Source of the DNA: JBPCRW01 sp050996405
GTDB lineage: Bacteria > Acidobacteriota > Blastocatellia > Pyrinomonadales > Pyrinomonadaceae
Length of the DNA: 5,830 nucleotides
NCBI GenBank assembly: GCA_050996405.1
Contig: JBPCRW010000002.1
Span: 1-5,830, forward strand
Direction: 5' to 3'
The first letter of the stretch is position 1, and each line of letters starts with the position of its first letter. Shown here in pieces: positions 1 through 4,966 of this stretch. Below the pieces are notes generated by a model, which was not told the origin of the DNA, did not search any database, and saw nothing but the letters and a program-made list of their open reading frames with translations. The position numbers and the translations under genes are program-made.

Positions 1-319
1 TCAGAAAGTTTTTAAGTGCTGTTGTCGCAATTCCTTTTCCCCAAAAGTTTCTGTCTATCCAATAAGTAATTTCAGTGTCACCTTCCATTTCAAATTTTGC
101 AATACTACCTGCGATAGTTTCGTCAACTAAAATTGTCTGCATATTTATTGTCGGGTCATTCAGATGTCTTGTAAATTTTTCAAAATAAGCTTCTTTGTCG
201 GCAGGGTCTTTTGGAGTAAATGCAGCTAAGTAATTAGCCTCTTTGTCAAGTTGAAATTGAAAGAAAAGTTCTAAGTCGGATTTTTCGGTTTGCCTAAGTT
301 TTACTTGTCTATTCTGCAT
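1..319 (-). CDS. GNAT family N-acetyltransferase, C-terminus beyond left edge
   Basis: The minus strand is open from an ATG at 317-319 to the left edge, giving the first 106 residues of a GCN5-related N-acetyltransferase. GNAT enzymes transfer an acetyl group from acetyl-CoA to an amine; the substrate cannot be told here. The N-terminus begins MQNRQVKLRQTEKSDLELFF, the usual first strand and helix of the fold. A central stretch (ILVDETIAGSIAKFEME) matches the middle strands, and the acetyl-CoA motif A is visible near residues 89-100 as YWIDRNFWGKGIATTAL, with the R/Q-x-x-G-x-G/A pyrophosphate-binding pattern as N-F-W-G-K-G-I-A. The frame is AT-rich like its neighbour at 472-1041. No Shine-Dalgarno sequence is evident before the ATG. 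It lies 152 nt downstream of the 472-1041 gene on the same strand, so read-through is possible. The family call is firm; substrate and full length are unknown. Confidence 0.9.
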   Translation of the reverse strand, partial: MQNRQVKLRQTEKSDLELFFQFQLDKEANYLAAFTPKDPADKEAYFEKFTRHLNDPTINMQTILVDETIAGSIAKFEMEGDTEITYWIDRNFWGKGIATTALKNFL

Positions 320-471
320 CGTGATAATACTGTTGTTACTCTTTTGCGATGTTTGTTACAATTCTGACTAACTTTTTTTTAGGTTATTGATTTTCAATGT
401 CTTCCTTTCACAAACGTTAGCCTCAGAAGTAATTTTCGGCTCGAAGTGATGTCGGTTGATATATTGTTCTG

Positions 472-1041
472 TCAATCATTATTTGGTTTGTAACTTAAAA
501 CAGTTTTGCCGCCTGTATATAGTTTTGCTTGTATGGGTGAAAATTTCTGTATTCTGTCAAGCGAGTTAAAAATAGTCATCCCGCTGCCGATAGCTGTTGG
601 ATTTATAATAAGATGATATTCGTCAATCAGCCCTTCTTTTATTAGTGATGAAACAAAACCCGCACCGCCGACAACAGCAATGTCTTTACCGTTTTGTTTT
701 TTTAAGTTGGCAATTTCTTCTGCCAGATTTCCTTTTGCCAGAGTGGTGTTGTTCCAGGCTGATTTGTCAAGTGTTTTGGTAAAAACGACTTTTGGAAGAT
801 CAACTATTTTTTTTGCAAACGGAGTGTCGGGATTCTTGTCAAATGCATTCTCCCAATACTCTATAAAGCCGCCTGTCGCCAGTTTTCTGCCAAGCAAAAG
901 AGTGTCTGAAGAATCAAAATGGGAATTGATAAACTCCATAAATTCGTCATCAGGATTCCAGGTCATCCAGTCATTTTCTCCATTTGGTCCTGCAACATAT
1001 CCGTTAATGGTCATTTGCATTGATAATTTTACTTTTCTCAT
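472..1041 (-). CDS. RibD-C / dihydrofolate reductase-like family protein
   Basis: This 189-residue protein belongs to the RibD C-terminal-domain family (YyaP/YwjB-like proteins, usually annotated 'dihydrofolate reductase family protein'). These are cytoplasmic proteins with a DHFR-like NADPH-binding fold; most have no proven reaction, and they should not be read as the essential folate enzyme. Visible marks are the N-terminal strand and loop KLSMQMTINGYVAG (residues 5-18, with N-G where many relatives have D-G), LLLGRKLATGG (48-58) corresponding to the cofactor-loop region, VVGGAGFVSSLI (123-134), the glycine-rich nucleotide site, and LIDEYHLIINPTAIGSG (138-154). The length is typical of the family. 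The ATG is set by a strong GGAGGAG ribosome binding site (1047-1053) 5 nt upstream. The gene has its own Bacteroidota-like promoter (1071-1101) behind a terminator-like hairpin (1106-1137), so it looks like an independent unit. It is AT-rich compared with the genes beyond 2000, consistent with transfer. Confidence 0.92.
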   Translation of the reverse strand: MRKVKLSMQMTINGYVAGPNGENDWMTWNPDDEFMEFINSHFDSSDTLLLGRKLATGGFIEYWENAFDKNPDTPFAKKIVDLPKVVFTKTLDKSAWNNTTLAKGNLAEEIANLKKQNGKDIAVVGGAGFVSSLIKEGLIDEYHLIINPTAIGSGMTIFNSLDRIQKFSPIQAKLYTGGKTVLSYKPNND

Positions 1042-1046
1042 TTTTT

Positions 1047-1053
1047 CTCCTCC
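1047..1053 (-). promoter_or_regulatory. Strong Shine-Dalgarno sequence of the RibD-C-family gene
   Basis: On the minus strand GGAGGAG lies 5 nt before the ATG at 1039-1041. It fixes the start of the 472-1041 gene and is the strongest ribosome binding site in the window. Confidence 0.8.
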
Positions 1054-1070
1054 AACCCTTAATTATTTGA

Positions 1071-1101
1071 GAAATGTATCACAGATGAAACAGTATTGCA
1101 A
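1071..1101 (-). promoter_or_regulatory. Bacteroidota-type promoter (TTG-N20-TACATTTC)
   Basis: Reading the minus strand, TTG (1099-1101) is followed after exactly 20 nt by TACATTTC (1071-1078). The established Bacteroides/Flavobacterium vegetative promoter is TTG or TTTG near -33 and TAnnTTTG near -7, about 19-20 nt apart, so this matches seven of the eight -7 positions. Transcription would begin near 1064, giving a leader of about 23 nt that carries the GGAGGAG site. Position, spacing and the hairpin just upstream support a real promoter for the 472-1041 gene. It is unlike the TATAAT-type candidate at 1992-1997. This is pattern reading only; no start site has been measured. Confidence 0.55.
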
Positions 1102-1105
1102 GCCA

Positions 1106-1137
1106 TAAAAGAAAAAGACGAAGCCAAAACTTCGTCT
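1106..1137 (-). terminator. Rho-independent terminator-like hairpin, minus strand
   Basis: AGACGAAG (1116-1123) and CTTCGTCT (1130-1137) form a perfect 8-bp stem around a 6-nt loop. On the minus strand the stem is followed at once by TTTTTCTTTT (1106-1115), the layout of an intrinsic terminator. It would stop transcripts coming from the right, for example from the 1447-1956 acetyltransferase about 310 nt upstream, just before the promoter at 1071-1101. On the plus strand there is no T-run after the stem, so termination is expected one way only. The stem is short but half G/C. Confidence 0.6.
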
Positions 1138-1191
1138 AAATCAAAACGTTAATGATGCGTGTATCCACTTTCGGGCAGATTGCTGCCAATG

Positions 1192-1212
1192 ATTGATAAT
1201 TTTAATTTTCTC
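1192..1212 (-). repeat. 21-bp near-copy of the start of the RibD-C-family gene
   Basis: Bases 1192-1212 match 1019-1039 at 20 of 21 positions in the same orientation. The upstream copy covers codons 2-8 of the 472-1041 gene (RKVKLSM). In the equivalent frame the second copy reads RKLKLSI, then runs on to a stop after about 15 further residues with no start codon before it (ACG sits where ATG would be). It may be a remnant of a duplicated gene start, a recombination footprint, or chance in AT-rich DNA. Confidence 0.45.
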
Positions 1213-1228
1213 GTTGTCGTGTTTTCCT

Positions 1229-1329
1229 TAGGACTTTCTCACTTTTTGCAGAAGCCCGCACAAAGTAAGGATGCAATGACGCAAAACACACTTACTTCGT
1301 GCGTGTTTCTGTATTTTTGAGAAGTCCTA
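1229..1329. repeat. 101-bp imperfect palindrome (MITE- or REP-like)
   Basis: The left arm 1229-1269 and right arm 1291-1329 are reverse complements with small interruptions. The outer ends pair as TAGGACTT with AAGTCCTA, then CTCA with TGAG. The inner 22 bases of each arm (1248-1269 and 1291-1312) pair at 18 of 22 positions, including CGCAC with GTGCG and AAGTAAG with CTTACTT. A 21-nt centre (1270-1290) carries a small TGC/GCA tip. There is no transposase, and the ends lack the conserved cores of integron attC sites. It could be a non-autonomous mobile element, a REP-like sequence, or a large hairpin acting on transcripts. The structure is directly visible; the class is inferred. Confidence 0.7.
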
Positions 1330-1446
1330 TTCCTTTCTCGTGAAATTGTCTCGCCTTTGCTAATTTGCCGACACGAAACGCCGAACTCCGAATTAAATAT
1401 GAAAGTTTTAAAAGAAAAACTGTTCCGCCTCGCGTCTAATGATTTG

Positions 1447-1956
1447 CTATGCGTTCGACGAAAACAATTTACTCTCATCTTCTTCGTCAGACAATCTAAT
1501 CATACGCTCATACTTCAAACCCACTTTAGCGAGGAGTTTACCGGAACTGTCGTTGTCTTTTGTGGTAATCGCTAAAATACGCCTGAAACCTAAGATACTC
1601 TTTCCGTAGTCTAATGCGGCGCGAGCCGACTCAAACGCGTAACCTTGGGACCAATACTGCGGCAGGAAGGCAAAACCAATATCCGCATCCGGCAAAGTAT
1701 CGCGTTTCACAAAACCGCAAATTCCAATCGGTGTTTTGTCCTGCTTTAATTCTACCAAATACAAACCGAAGCCAAAGCGTCTATAGCTCTCTATAAACTT
1801 ACTCTCAATATAAAGGCGAGCATCAGACAAGTTTTTAACGCCTCTATCGCCGATGTATTGAATAAATGAAGGCTGATTCAATAGATTTAGTATAAAGTCA
1901 GCGTCAACGGCAGTGAGCCAACGCAGAATAACGCGCTCAGTTTCAAGAACTATCAT
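1447..1956 (-). CDS. GNAT family N-acetyltransferase, RimJ/RimL type
   Basis: This 169-residue cytoplasmic protein is a GCN5-related acetyltransferase of the Acetyltransf_3 (RimJ/RimL/SpeG-like) branch, which acetylates N-terminal or side-chain amines with acetyl-CoA; its target is unknown. It begins MIVLETERVILRWLTAVDAD, the classic 'LxTERLxLRxL' opening. The middle carries PIGICGFVKRD. Motif A is YWSQGYAFESARAALDYG (residues 101-118), with Q-G-Y-A at the pyrophosphate loop, followed by ILAITTKDNDSSGKLLAKVG with the conserved N-x-x-S-x-x-L-L-x-x-x-G pattern. I chose the ATG at 1954-1956 because GGAG (1967-1970) lies 10 nt upstream and the protein then starts where relatives do. An in-frame ATG at 1981-1983 would add nine residues (178 in all) but has no Shine-Dalgarno sequence and falls next to the likely transcription start. 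The stop is TAG at 1447-1449. It is monocistronic, 139 nt downstream of the esterase gene. Confidence 0.9.
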   Translation of the reverse strand: MIVLETERVILRWLTAVDADFILNLLNQPSFIQYIGDRGVKNLSDARLYIESKFIESYRRFGFGLYLVELKQDKTPIGICGFVKRDTLPDADIGFAFLPQYWSQGYAFESARAALDYGKSILGFRRILAITTKDNDSSGKLLAKVGLKYERMIRLSDEEDESKLFSSNA

Positions 1957-1966
1957 AGGAATACCA

Positions 1967-1970
1967 CTCC
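1967..1970 (-). promoter_or_regulatory. Shine-Dalgarno GGAG choosing the downstream ATG
   Basis: GGAG on the minus strand, 10 nt before the ATG at 1954-1956, favours that start over the ATG at 1981-1983. The spacing is a little long but usable. Confidence 0.45.
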
Positions 1971-1991
1971 GGTTCTGACTCATAATTTTGT

Positions 1992-2012
1992 ATTATACCG
2001 AACGTAATTCGG
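1992..2012 (-). promoter_or_regulatory. Candidate -10 TATAAT of the RimJ-like gene, with adjoining hairpin
   Basis: The minus strand shows a perfect TATAAT at 1992-1997. A start about 7 nt downstream (near 1984-1985) would leave a leader of about 28 nt carrying GGAG before the 1956 start. No good -35 is found 16-18 nt upstream. Just upstream of the -10, CCGAA (1998-2002) and TTCGG (2008-2012) form a short inverted repeat in the spacer, which could be an activator or repressor site or nothing. The -10 is directly visible; the rest is inference. Confidence 0.45.
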
Positions 2013-2068
2013 CGCGAATTTTACGCGGAATTTGTAAATTACTGTAAATATCTCTCTTAACTGAATTA

Positions 2069-2086
2069 TTCCAAATGAAATTTGAA
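2069..2086 (-). terminator. Weak hairpin after the esterase gene
   Basis: About 10 nt past the esterase stop codon, TTCCAAAT and ATTTGAA can pair with one bulge around a tiny loop. The stem is A/T-rich and no T-run follows, so it is at best a poor terminator. No better candidate is seen between 1984 and 2095. Confidence 0.2.
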
Positions 2087-2095
2087 TATCATCCG

Positions 2096-2938
2096 CTAGT
2101 TTTTAACCGCCGGCTTAAATACTGTCCGAAAAGCTCTGAGCGCGGCTGGATGATAAATGGTCGAATGTTTTTCATCCGGCATTTTTTCGTAATGCCAATT
2201 GATACCGGAAGCCGCGCTCTTGCTTAAAACATCCGCAAACCGCTGCGTGATTTCCGCGGTGTCTTCGCCGCTGCTCGCAAAATACAAAGTCTTCTTCAAT
2301 TCTGGACGCGCCCTCAATCGTTCAGCCGCGCCGTCAATCAGCTTTTGATTGTTCCACCAGAGGCTTGGGTCAAAAGCGATATAGGTATCAAACAAATCGG
2401 GTTCGAGCAGAAAAGTTTCGACTACAAACAATCCGGCAAGCGATTCGCCGACAATTGCCGTTTCGTCCGTCGTGCGATAGCGCGTTTTTATTTGCGGCAT
2501 CAACTCGTCGCGGATGAATTTTCTGAACGCGGCAGAGCCTCCGACGCGCAGCGCAATTTTTTTGTCCTTTTCGTTTTCCGTCGGACCCGTCATATCGCGC
2601 CGCCGCTCTGTATTTTCAATTCCAACCAGCAAAAACGGGCGCATCGTCCCGTTGCCGACCGACACCTGCACGAGACCCGCGACGTGCAGAAAATCTTCAT
2701 TGATGCCTCCGTCCGGCATATAAAGCACGGGAACGCGAGAGTCGGAAGATTCCTTATAACCGGGCGGCATATAAACGTTAATAACTCTTTTCTCGCCTAA
2801 AATCCTGGAATCAATCGTAAAAGTTTCGCCAATAGTCAATGGCGTAGCCTTATTCTGAGCTATTACCCGTGTGCAACACACCGAAAAGAGCAGAAAAGTC
2901 CAAGCAATTATTGCCTGAACTCTTTGTAATCCAATCAT
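2096..2938 (-). CDS. Secreted alpha/beta-hydrolase, esterase D (PF00756-like) family
   Basis: This 280-residue protein is a putative serine esterase of the esterase D/Fes/IroE-like family (PF00756), whose members cleave ester bonds in siderophores, S-formylglutathione, feruloyl groups and other small esters; the substrate here is unknown. The N-terminus is a signal peptide: MIGLQR, a hydrophobic core of about 15 residues (AIIAWTFLLFSVCC), then a likely cut after VIA at about residue 28, so it should act in the periplasm or outside. Family landmarks are VINVYMPPGY (53-62), PVLYMPDGG (70-78), LLVGIEN, the nucleophile elbow VGESLAG with Ser156, FDPSLWW (179-185), SGED (213-216) as the likely acid region, and EKHSTI with His248. 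The full triad is therefore plausible. The ATG at 2936-2938 has GGAG (2947-2950) 8 nt upstream; the longer frame to 2971 would need a TTG and spoil the signal peptide. It follows the AhpD-like gene by 42 nt, probably as an operon. Confidence 0.88.
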   Translation of the reverse strand: MIGLQRVQAIIAWTFLLFSVCCTRVIAQNKATPLTIGETFTIDSRILGEKRVINVYMPPGYKESSDSRVPVLYMPDGGINEDFLHVAGLVQVSVGNGTMRPFLLVGIENTERRRDMTGPTENEKDKKIALRVGGSAAFRKFIRDELMPQIKTRYRTTDETAIVGESLAGLFVVETFLLEPDLFDTYIAFDPSLWWNNQKLIDGAAERLRARPELKKTLYFASSGEDTAEITQRFADVLSKSAASGINWHYEKMPDEKHSTIYHPAALRAFRTVFKPAVKN

Positions 2939-2946
2939 TTTCTTAT

Positions 2947-2950
2947 CTCC
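2947..2950 (-). promoter_or_regulatory. Shine-Dalgarno fixing the esterase start at 2938
   Basis: GGAG on the minus strand lies 8 nt before the ATG at 2936-2938. This supports the ATG over an upstream in-frame TTG at 2969-2971 and gives a protein that begins directly with its signal peptide. Confidence 0.65.
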
Positions 2951-2980
2951 GGTTAAATTGCCGCCGAGCAATTCGTCAGA

Positions 2981-3475
2981 TTACTTATTGGCAGACAAGG
3001 CGGTTGTTTTACCGGCGGAAAACATTCCCGGCTGATACCCGCCGACCTCCGGCTCAAATGCGACATTTAGCCGATTCCAGCCGTTGATGGCGACGACGGC
3101 GAACGTCAAATCAACCAATTCCCTTTCTGAAAACTGCTTTTTTACTCGCTCATATAATTCGTCCGGCACGCCTCTTTCCGCAACCAGCGTTAAATGCTCG
3201 GTCAAATCCAGCGCGGCGCGTTCGCGCTCGTTGTAAAAATCGGTTTCGCGCCACGCCGGAAGGCAATACAAACGCTGCTCGGTTTCGCCCGCCGCCCGCG
3301 CGTCCTTCGAGTGCATATCCAGACAATACGCGCAGCCGTTAATTTGCGAGGCGCGCATTTTGACGAGTTCGAGCAGCGAACTTTCCAGACTGCAATCGTG
3401 CAGATATTTTTCCATCTCAAACATCATTTTCGACGCTTCCGGCGCGGCTTTCATATAATTAATTCTTTGCGACAT
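2981..3475 (-). CDS. Carboxymuconolactone decarboxylase / AhpD-like family protein
   Basis: This 164-residue cytoplasmic protein belongs to the carboxymuconolactone decarboxylase superfamily, in the AhpD-like 'alkylhydroperoxidase' branch (YnjA-like, commonly about 150 residues). Characterised AhpD uses a C-x-x-C pair and nearby His and Glu to reduce peroxiredoxin partners; many relatives have no proven activity. Here the motif is NGCAYCLDMHSKDAR, with Cys48, Cys51 and His55, preceded by SSLLELVKMRASQI, whose Glu36 fits the proton-relay glutamate. The C-terminal half has the usual helices (ERERAALDLTEHLTLVAERG, then VDLTFAVVAINGWNRLNVAF, where N-x-W-N-R is family-typical). AAGGAG (3484-3489) sits 8 nt before the ATG, a strong start. 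The esterase gene follows after 42 nt on the same strand. An operator-like dyad (3492-3509) lies directly upstream of the ribosome binding site. A detoxification role is inferred from the motif only. Confidence 0.92.
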   Translation of the reverse strand: MSQRINYMKAAPEASKMMFEMEKYLHDCSLESSLLELVKMRASQINGCAYCLDMHSKDARAAGETEQRLYCLPAWRETDFYNERERAALDLTEHLTLVAERGVPDELYERVKKQFSERELVDLTFAVVAINGWNRLNVAFEPEVGGYQPGMFSAGKTTALSANK

Positions 3476-3491
3476 TTTTCATTCTCCTTGC

Positions 3492-3509
3492 AAGATATAT
3501 AACTATCTT
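3492..3509. promoter_or_regulatory. Operator-like dyad upstream of the AhpD-like gene
   Basis: AAGATA (3492-3497) and TATCTT (3504-3509) form a perfect 6-bp inverted repeat around 6 nt, immediately upstream of the AAGGAG ribosome binding site. The place is right for a repressor of the AhpD-like/esterase operon, or for a hairpin in its leader. AhpD-like genes are often controlled by redox-sensing MarR or HxlR regulators, but no regulator gene is present and AT-rich dyads arise by chance. I find no convincing -35/-10 pair for the operon. Confidence 0.3.
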
Positions 3510-3584
3510 AAAAAAGTCTGCGGCTTAAAAGAAGTGCCAGTTTGAAAATTATTTGTTAGACCGATTTTAAGAAGGGTAATGATG

Positions 3585-3692
3585 ATGCGTTTTGATAAGA
3601 TTATTCCGACCGATAAACTTTTATTTGATTGCTTATTTATTTTCCGAAAACATAAAATTGGACTAACTCTATTATCGGAAATTGGTTCTTGA
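3585..3692 (+). CDS. Possible small ORF, 35 residues, unknown
   Basis: A short open frame starts at the last of three consecutive ATG codons (3579, 3582, 3585) and ends with TGA at 3690-3692. AGAAGGG (3570-3576) lies 8 nt before the third ATG, a reasonable ribosome binding site, so a 35-residue peptide starting MRFDKIIPTDKLLFDCLFIF is possible (37 residues from the first ATG). It has a mildly hydrophobic middle and basic residues (RKHK) after it, but no clear membrane helix. It lies on the strand of the acyltransferase-like gene, whose ATG is 35 nt beyond its stop, so it could be a leader peptide or a chance frame. I do not recognise it. Confidence 0.25.
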   Translation: MRFDKIIPTDKLLFDCLFIFRKHKIGLTLLSEIGS

Positions 3693-3715
3693 ACGATTCT
3701 AGCTTTTACTATAAA
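3689..3715 (+). promoter_or_regulatory. Weak candidate promoter of the acyltransferase-like gene
   Basis: TTGAAC (3689-3694) and TATAAA (3710-3715) resemble -35 and -10 boxes, though the 15-nt spacer is short. Transcription would begin near 3722, a few bases before the ATG at 3728, making a nearly leaderless message; this fits the absence of a Shine-Dalgarno sequence there. Confidence 0.3.
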
Positions 3716-3727
3716 GTTTCAGAATTT

Positions 3728-4960
3728 ATGTCAGAAACTTCCGAAAAAATTTACCGGCGCGTTGATTCGATTGATTTTCTGCGCGGGCTGGTGATGGTCA
3801 TTATGCTGCTCGACCACACGCGCGAATTTGTTCACGCCGACGCGCTGCGGTTTAGCCCGACGGATTTGACGAAAACCAGCGTCGTGCTTTTTTTGACGCG
3901 GTGGGTGACGCATATCTGCGCGCCGACGTTTGTTTTTCTCGCCGGAACGAGCATTTACCTGCAATTGATTCGCGGTAAAAGCCGCGCGCAATTATCGAAA
4001 TTTCTGCTGACGCGCGGGCTGTGGCTGATTGCGCTGGAATTTACGGTTGTGCGATTTAGTTTATTTTTCAATTTTGATTACAGCTTTTTCGGTCTGGCGG
4101 AAGTGATTTGGATTTTCGGCGTTTCGATGATTATTCTCGCCGCGCTCATTTATCTGCCCGTATCCGTCGCTGCGATTTTCGGAATCGGAATGATTGCGCT
4201 GCACAATCTGCTCGACGGAATCACAGTTCCGCCCGCCACGTCGATGGCTTCCGCGCCGCCGCCCGACGCAATGCAAATGCTCTGGCTGTTTTTGCACCAG
4301 CCCGGTTTTGTGCCGCTGTTTCAGAATGTCAAAATGTTTGTCGCTTACCCTTTAATTCCCTGGGTTGGCGTGATGGCAGCGGGCTACGCGCTCGGCGCGG
4401 TTTATACATGGGAAGCCGAACGGCGGCGAAATTTCCTGTTCAAACTCGGAATCGCGCTGACAATTCTTTTCATCGTAATTCGCGCGACGAATCTTTACGG
4501 CGACCCGCAAATTTGGACGACGCAGCCAAGCCCTATATTCACCATTTTATCTTTTCTCAATACAACGAAATATCCGGCTTCTCTTTTGTTTCTGCTGATG
4601 ACATTAGGTCCGGCACTGTTGATTTTGGCGTGGACAGACAAAATTAACAGCGCGGGCGAAAGCAATTTCTTGAGCCGCGTTTTTATCACGTTCGGGCGCG
4701 TGCCGCTTTTTTATTTTATTCTGCAAATGTTTGTCGCGCACGGCTTCGGCGTTCTCCTTAGCTTGCTTGCAGGCAAAAGCATCGGCTATCTGTTTTTAAA
4801 TTTTCCCGCTTCAAGCACCGACGCGCCGCCCGATGCCGGTTTTAGTTTGTTGATGGTTTATGCGGCGTGGCTTGCCGGTTTGATTATTCTCTATCCGCTT
4901 TGTTTGTGGTATGGAAAAATCAAACAACGCCGTCGAGGTTTTCCTTTCAGTTATCTCTAA
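3728..4960 (+). CDS. Polytopic membrane protein, HGSNAT/DUF1624-like acyltransferase family
   Basis: This 410-residue inner-membrane protein belongs to the family annotated 'heparan-alpha-glucosaminide N-acetyltransferase domain-containing' (DUF1624-like). The human relative moves acetyl groups across the lysosomal membrane onto glucosamine; bacterial members are largely uncharacterised, so the acceptor is unknown. The signature is at the N-terminus: RVDSIDFLRGLVMVIMLLDH then TREFVHAD, with Arg19-Gly20 and Asp29-His30 in and after the first helix; His30 is a candidate catalytic residue by analogy. Further marks are CAPTFVFLAGTS (64-75), LNTTKYPASLLFLLMTLGPA (277-296) and FGRVPLFYFILQ (322-333) with His338. 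I count about ten hydrophobic segments (near 17-28, 52-73, 92-108, 120-141, 143-160, 204-225, 236-252, 284-301, 316-348, 372-395), then a basic tail KIKQRRR. I start at the ATG at 3728; a frame from TTG at 3689 would add 13 residues but overlaps the probable -35 box. It is divergent from the AhpD-like gene and stands alone. Confidence 0.88.
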   Translation: MSETSEKIYRRVDSIDFLRGLVMVIMLLDHTREFVHADALRFSPTDLTKTSVVLFLTRWVTHICAPTFVFLAGTSIYLQLIRGKSRAQLSKFLLTRGLWLIALEFTVVRFSLFFNFDYSFFGLAEVIWIFGVSMIILAALIYLPVSVAAIFGIGMIALHNLLDGITVPPATSMASAPPPDAMQMLWLFLHQPGFVPLFQNVKMFVAYPLIPWVGVMAAGYALGAVYTWEAERRRNFLFKLGIALTILFIVIRATNLYGDPQIWTTQPSPIFTILSFLNTTKYPASLLFLLMTLGPALLILAWTDKINSAGESNFLSRVFITFGRVPLFYFILQMFVAHGFGVLLSLLAGKSIGYLFLNFPASSTDAPPDAGFSLLMVYAAWLAGLIILYPLCLWYGKIKQRRRGFPFSYL

Positions 4961-4966
4961 GAGCGT

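Larger units (their letters stand above)
1138..1446. other. Noncoding stretch with repeats, no supported gene
   Basis: No convincing gene is seen in these 309 bases. The minus strand is open across 1239-1478, but that frame runs through both arms of a palindrome (1229-1329), overlaps the end of the acetyltransferase gene, and has a cysteine/arginine-rich composition unlike a folded protein. The region holds that palindrome, a 21-bp near-copy of the start of the 472-1041 gene at 1192-1212, and otherwise AT-rich sequence. It probably contains the edge between the Bacteroidota-like left part and the rest, but I cannot place a breakpoint. Confidence 0.6.

Noticed and set aside
366..388. T-run at 373-380 as a terminator
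   Set aside because: Only a 4-bp TAAC/GTTA pairing can form, and it encloses the T-run rather than preceding it.
320..471. Integron attC-like site around CAAACGTTAGCC (411-422)
   Set aside because: The AACGTTAG core looked suggestive, but there is no matching pair of 7-bp RYYYAAC/GTTRRRY core sites and no long stem with extrahelical bases.
472..1041. Trimethoprim-resistant or housekeeping dihydrofolate reductase
   Set aside because: The motifs (VVGGAG, LIDEYHL) are those of the RibD-C/YyaP family, which shares the fold but has no established folate or resistance role.
680..1108. Plus-strand open frame opposite the RibD-C-family gene
   Set aside because: It is the antisense of a clearly conserved gene and has no family features of its own.
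1239..1478. Minus-strand open frame of 79 residues
   Set aside because: It runs through both arms of the 101-bp palindrome, overlaps the acetyltransferase 3' end, has no ribosome binding site I can see, and its composition does not resemble a folded protein.
2345..2800. Plus-strand open frames opposite the esterase gene
   Set aside because: They are antisense shadows; the minus-strand frame carries the signal peptide and catalytic motifs.
3510..3545. Sigma-54 promoter for the AhpD-like gene (TGGCAC...GC on the minus strand)
   Set aside because: The GG and GC elements are 12 nt apart instead of 10, and the TTGC box is not matched.
4108..4647. Plus-strand +1 frame of 179 residues inside the membrane protein gene
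   Set aside because: It is rich in Arg and Ala, as expected for an out-of-frame reading of this gene; the in-frame product has all the family motifs.
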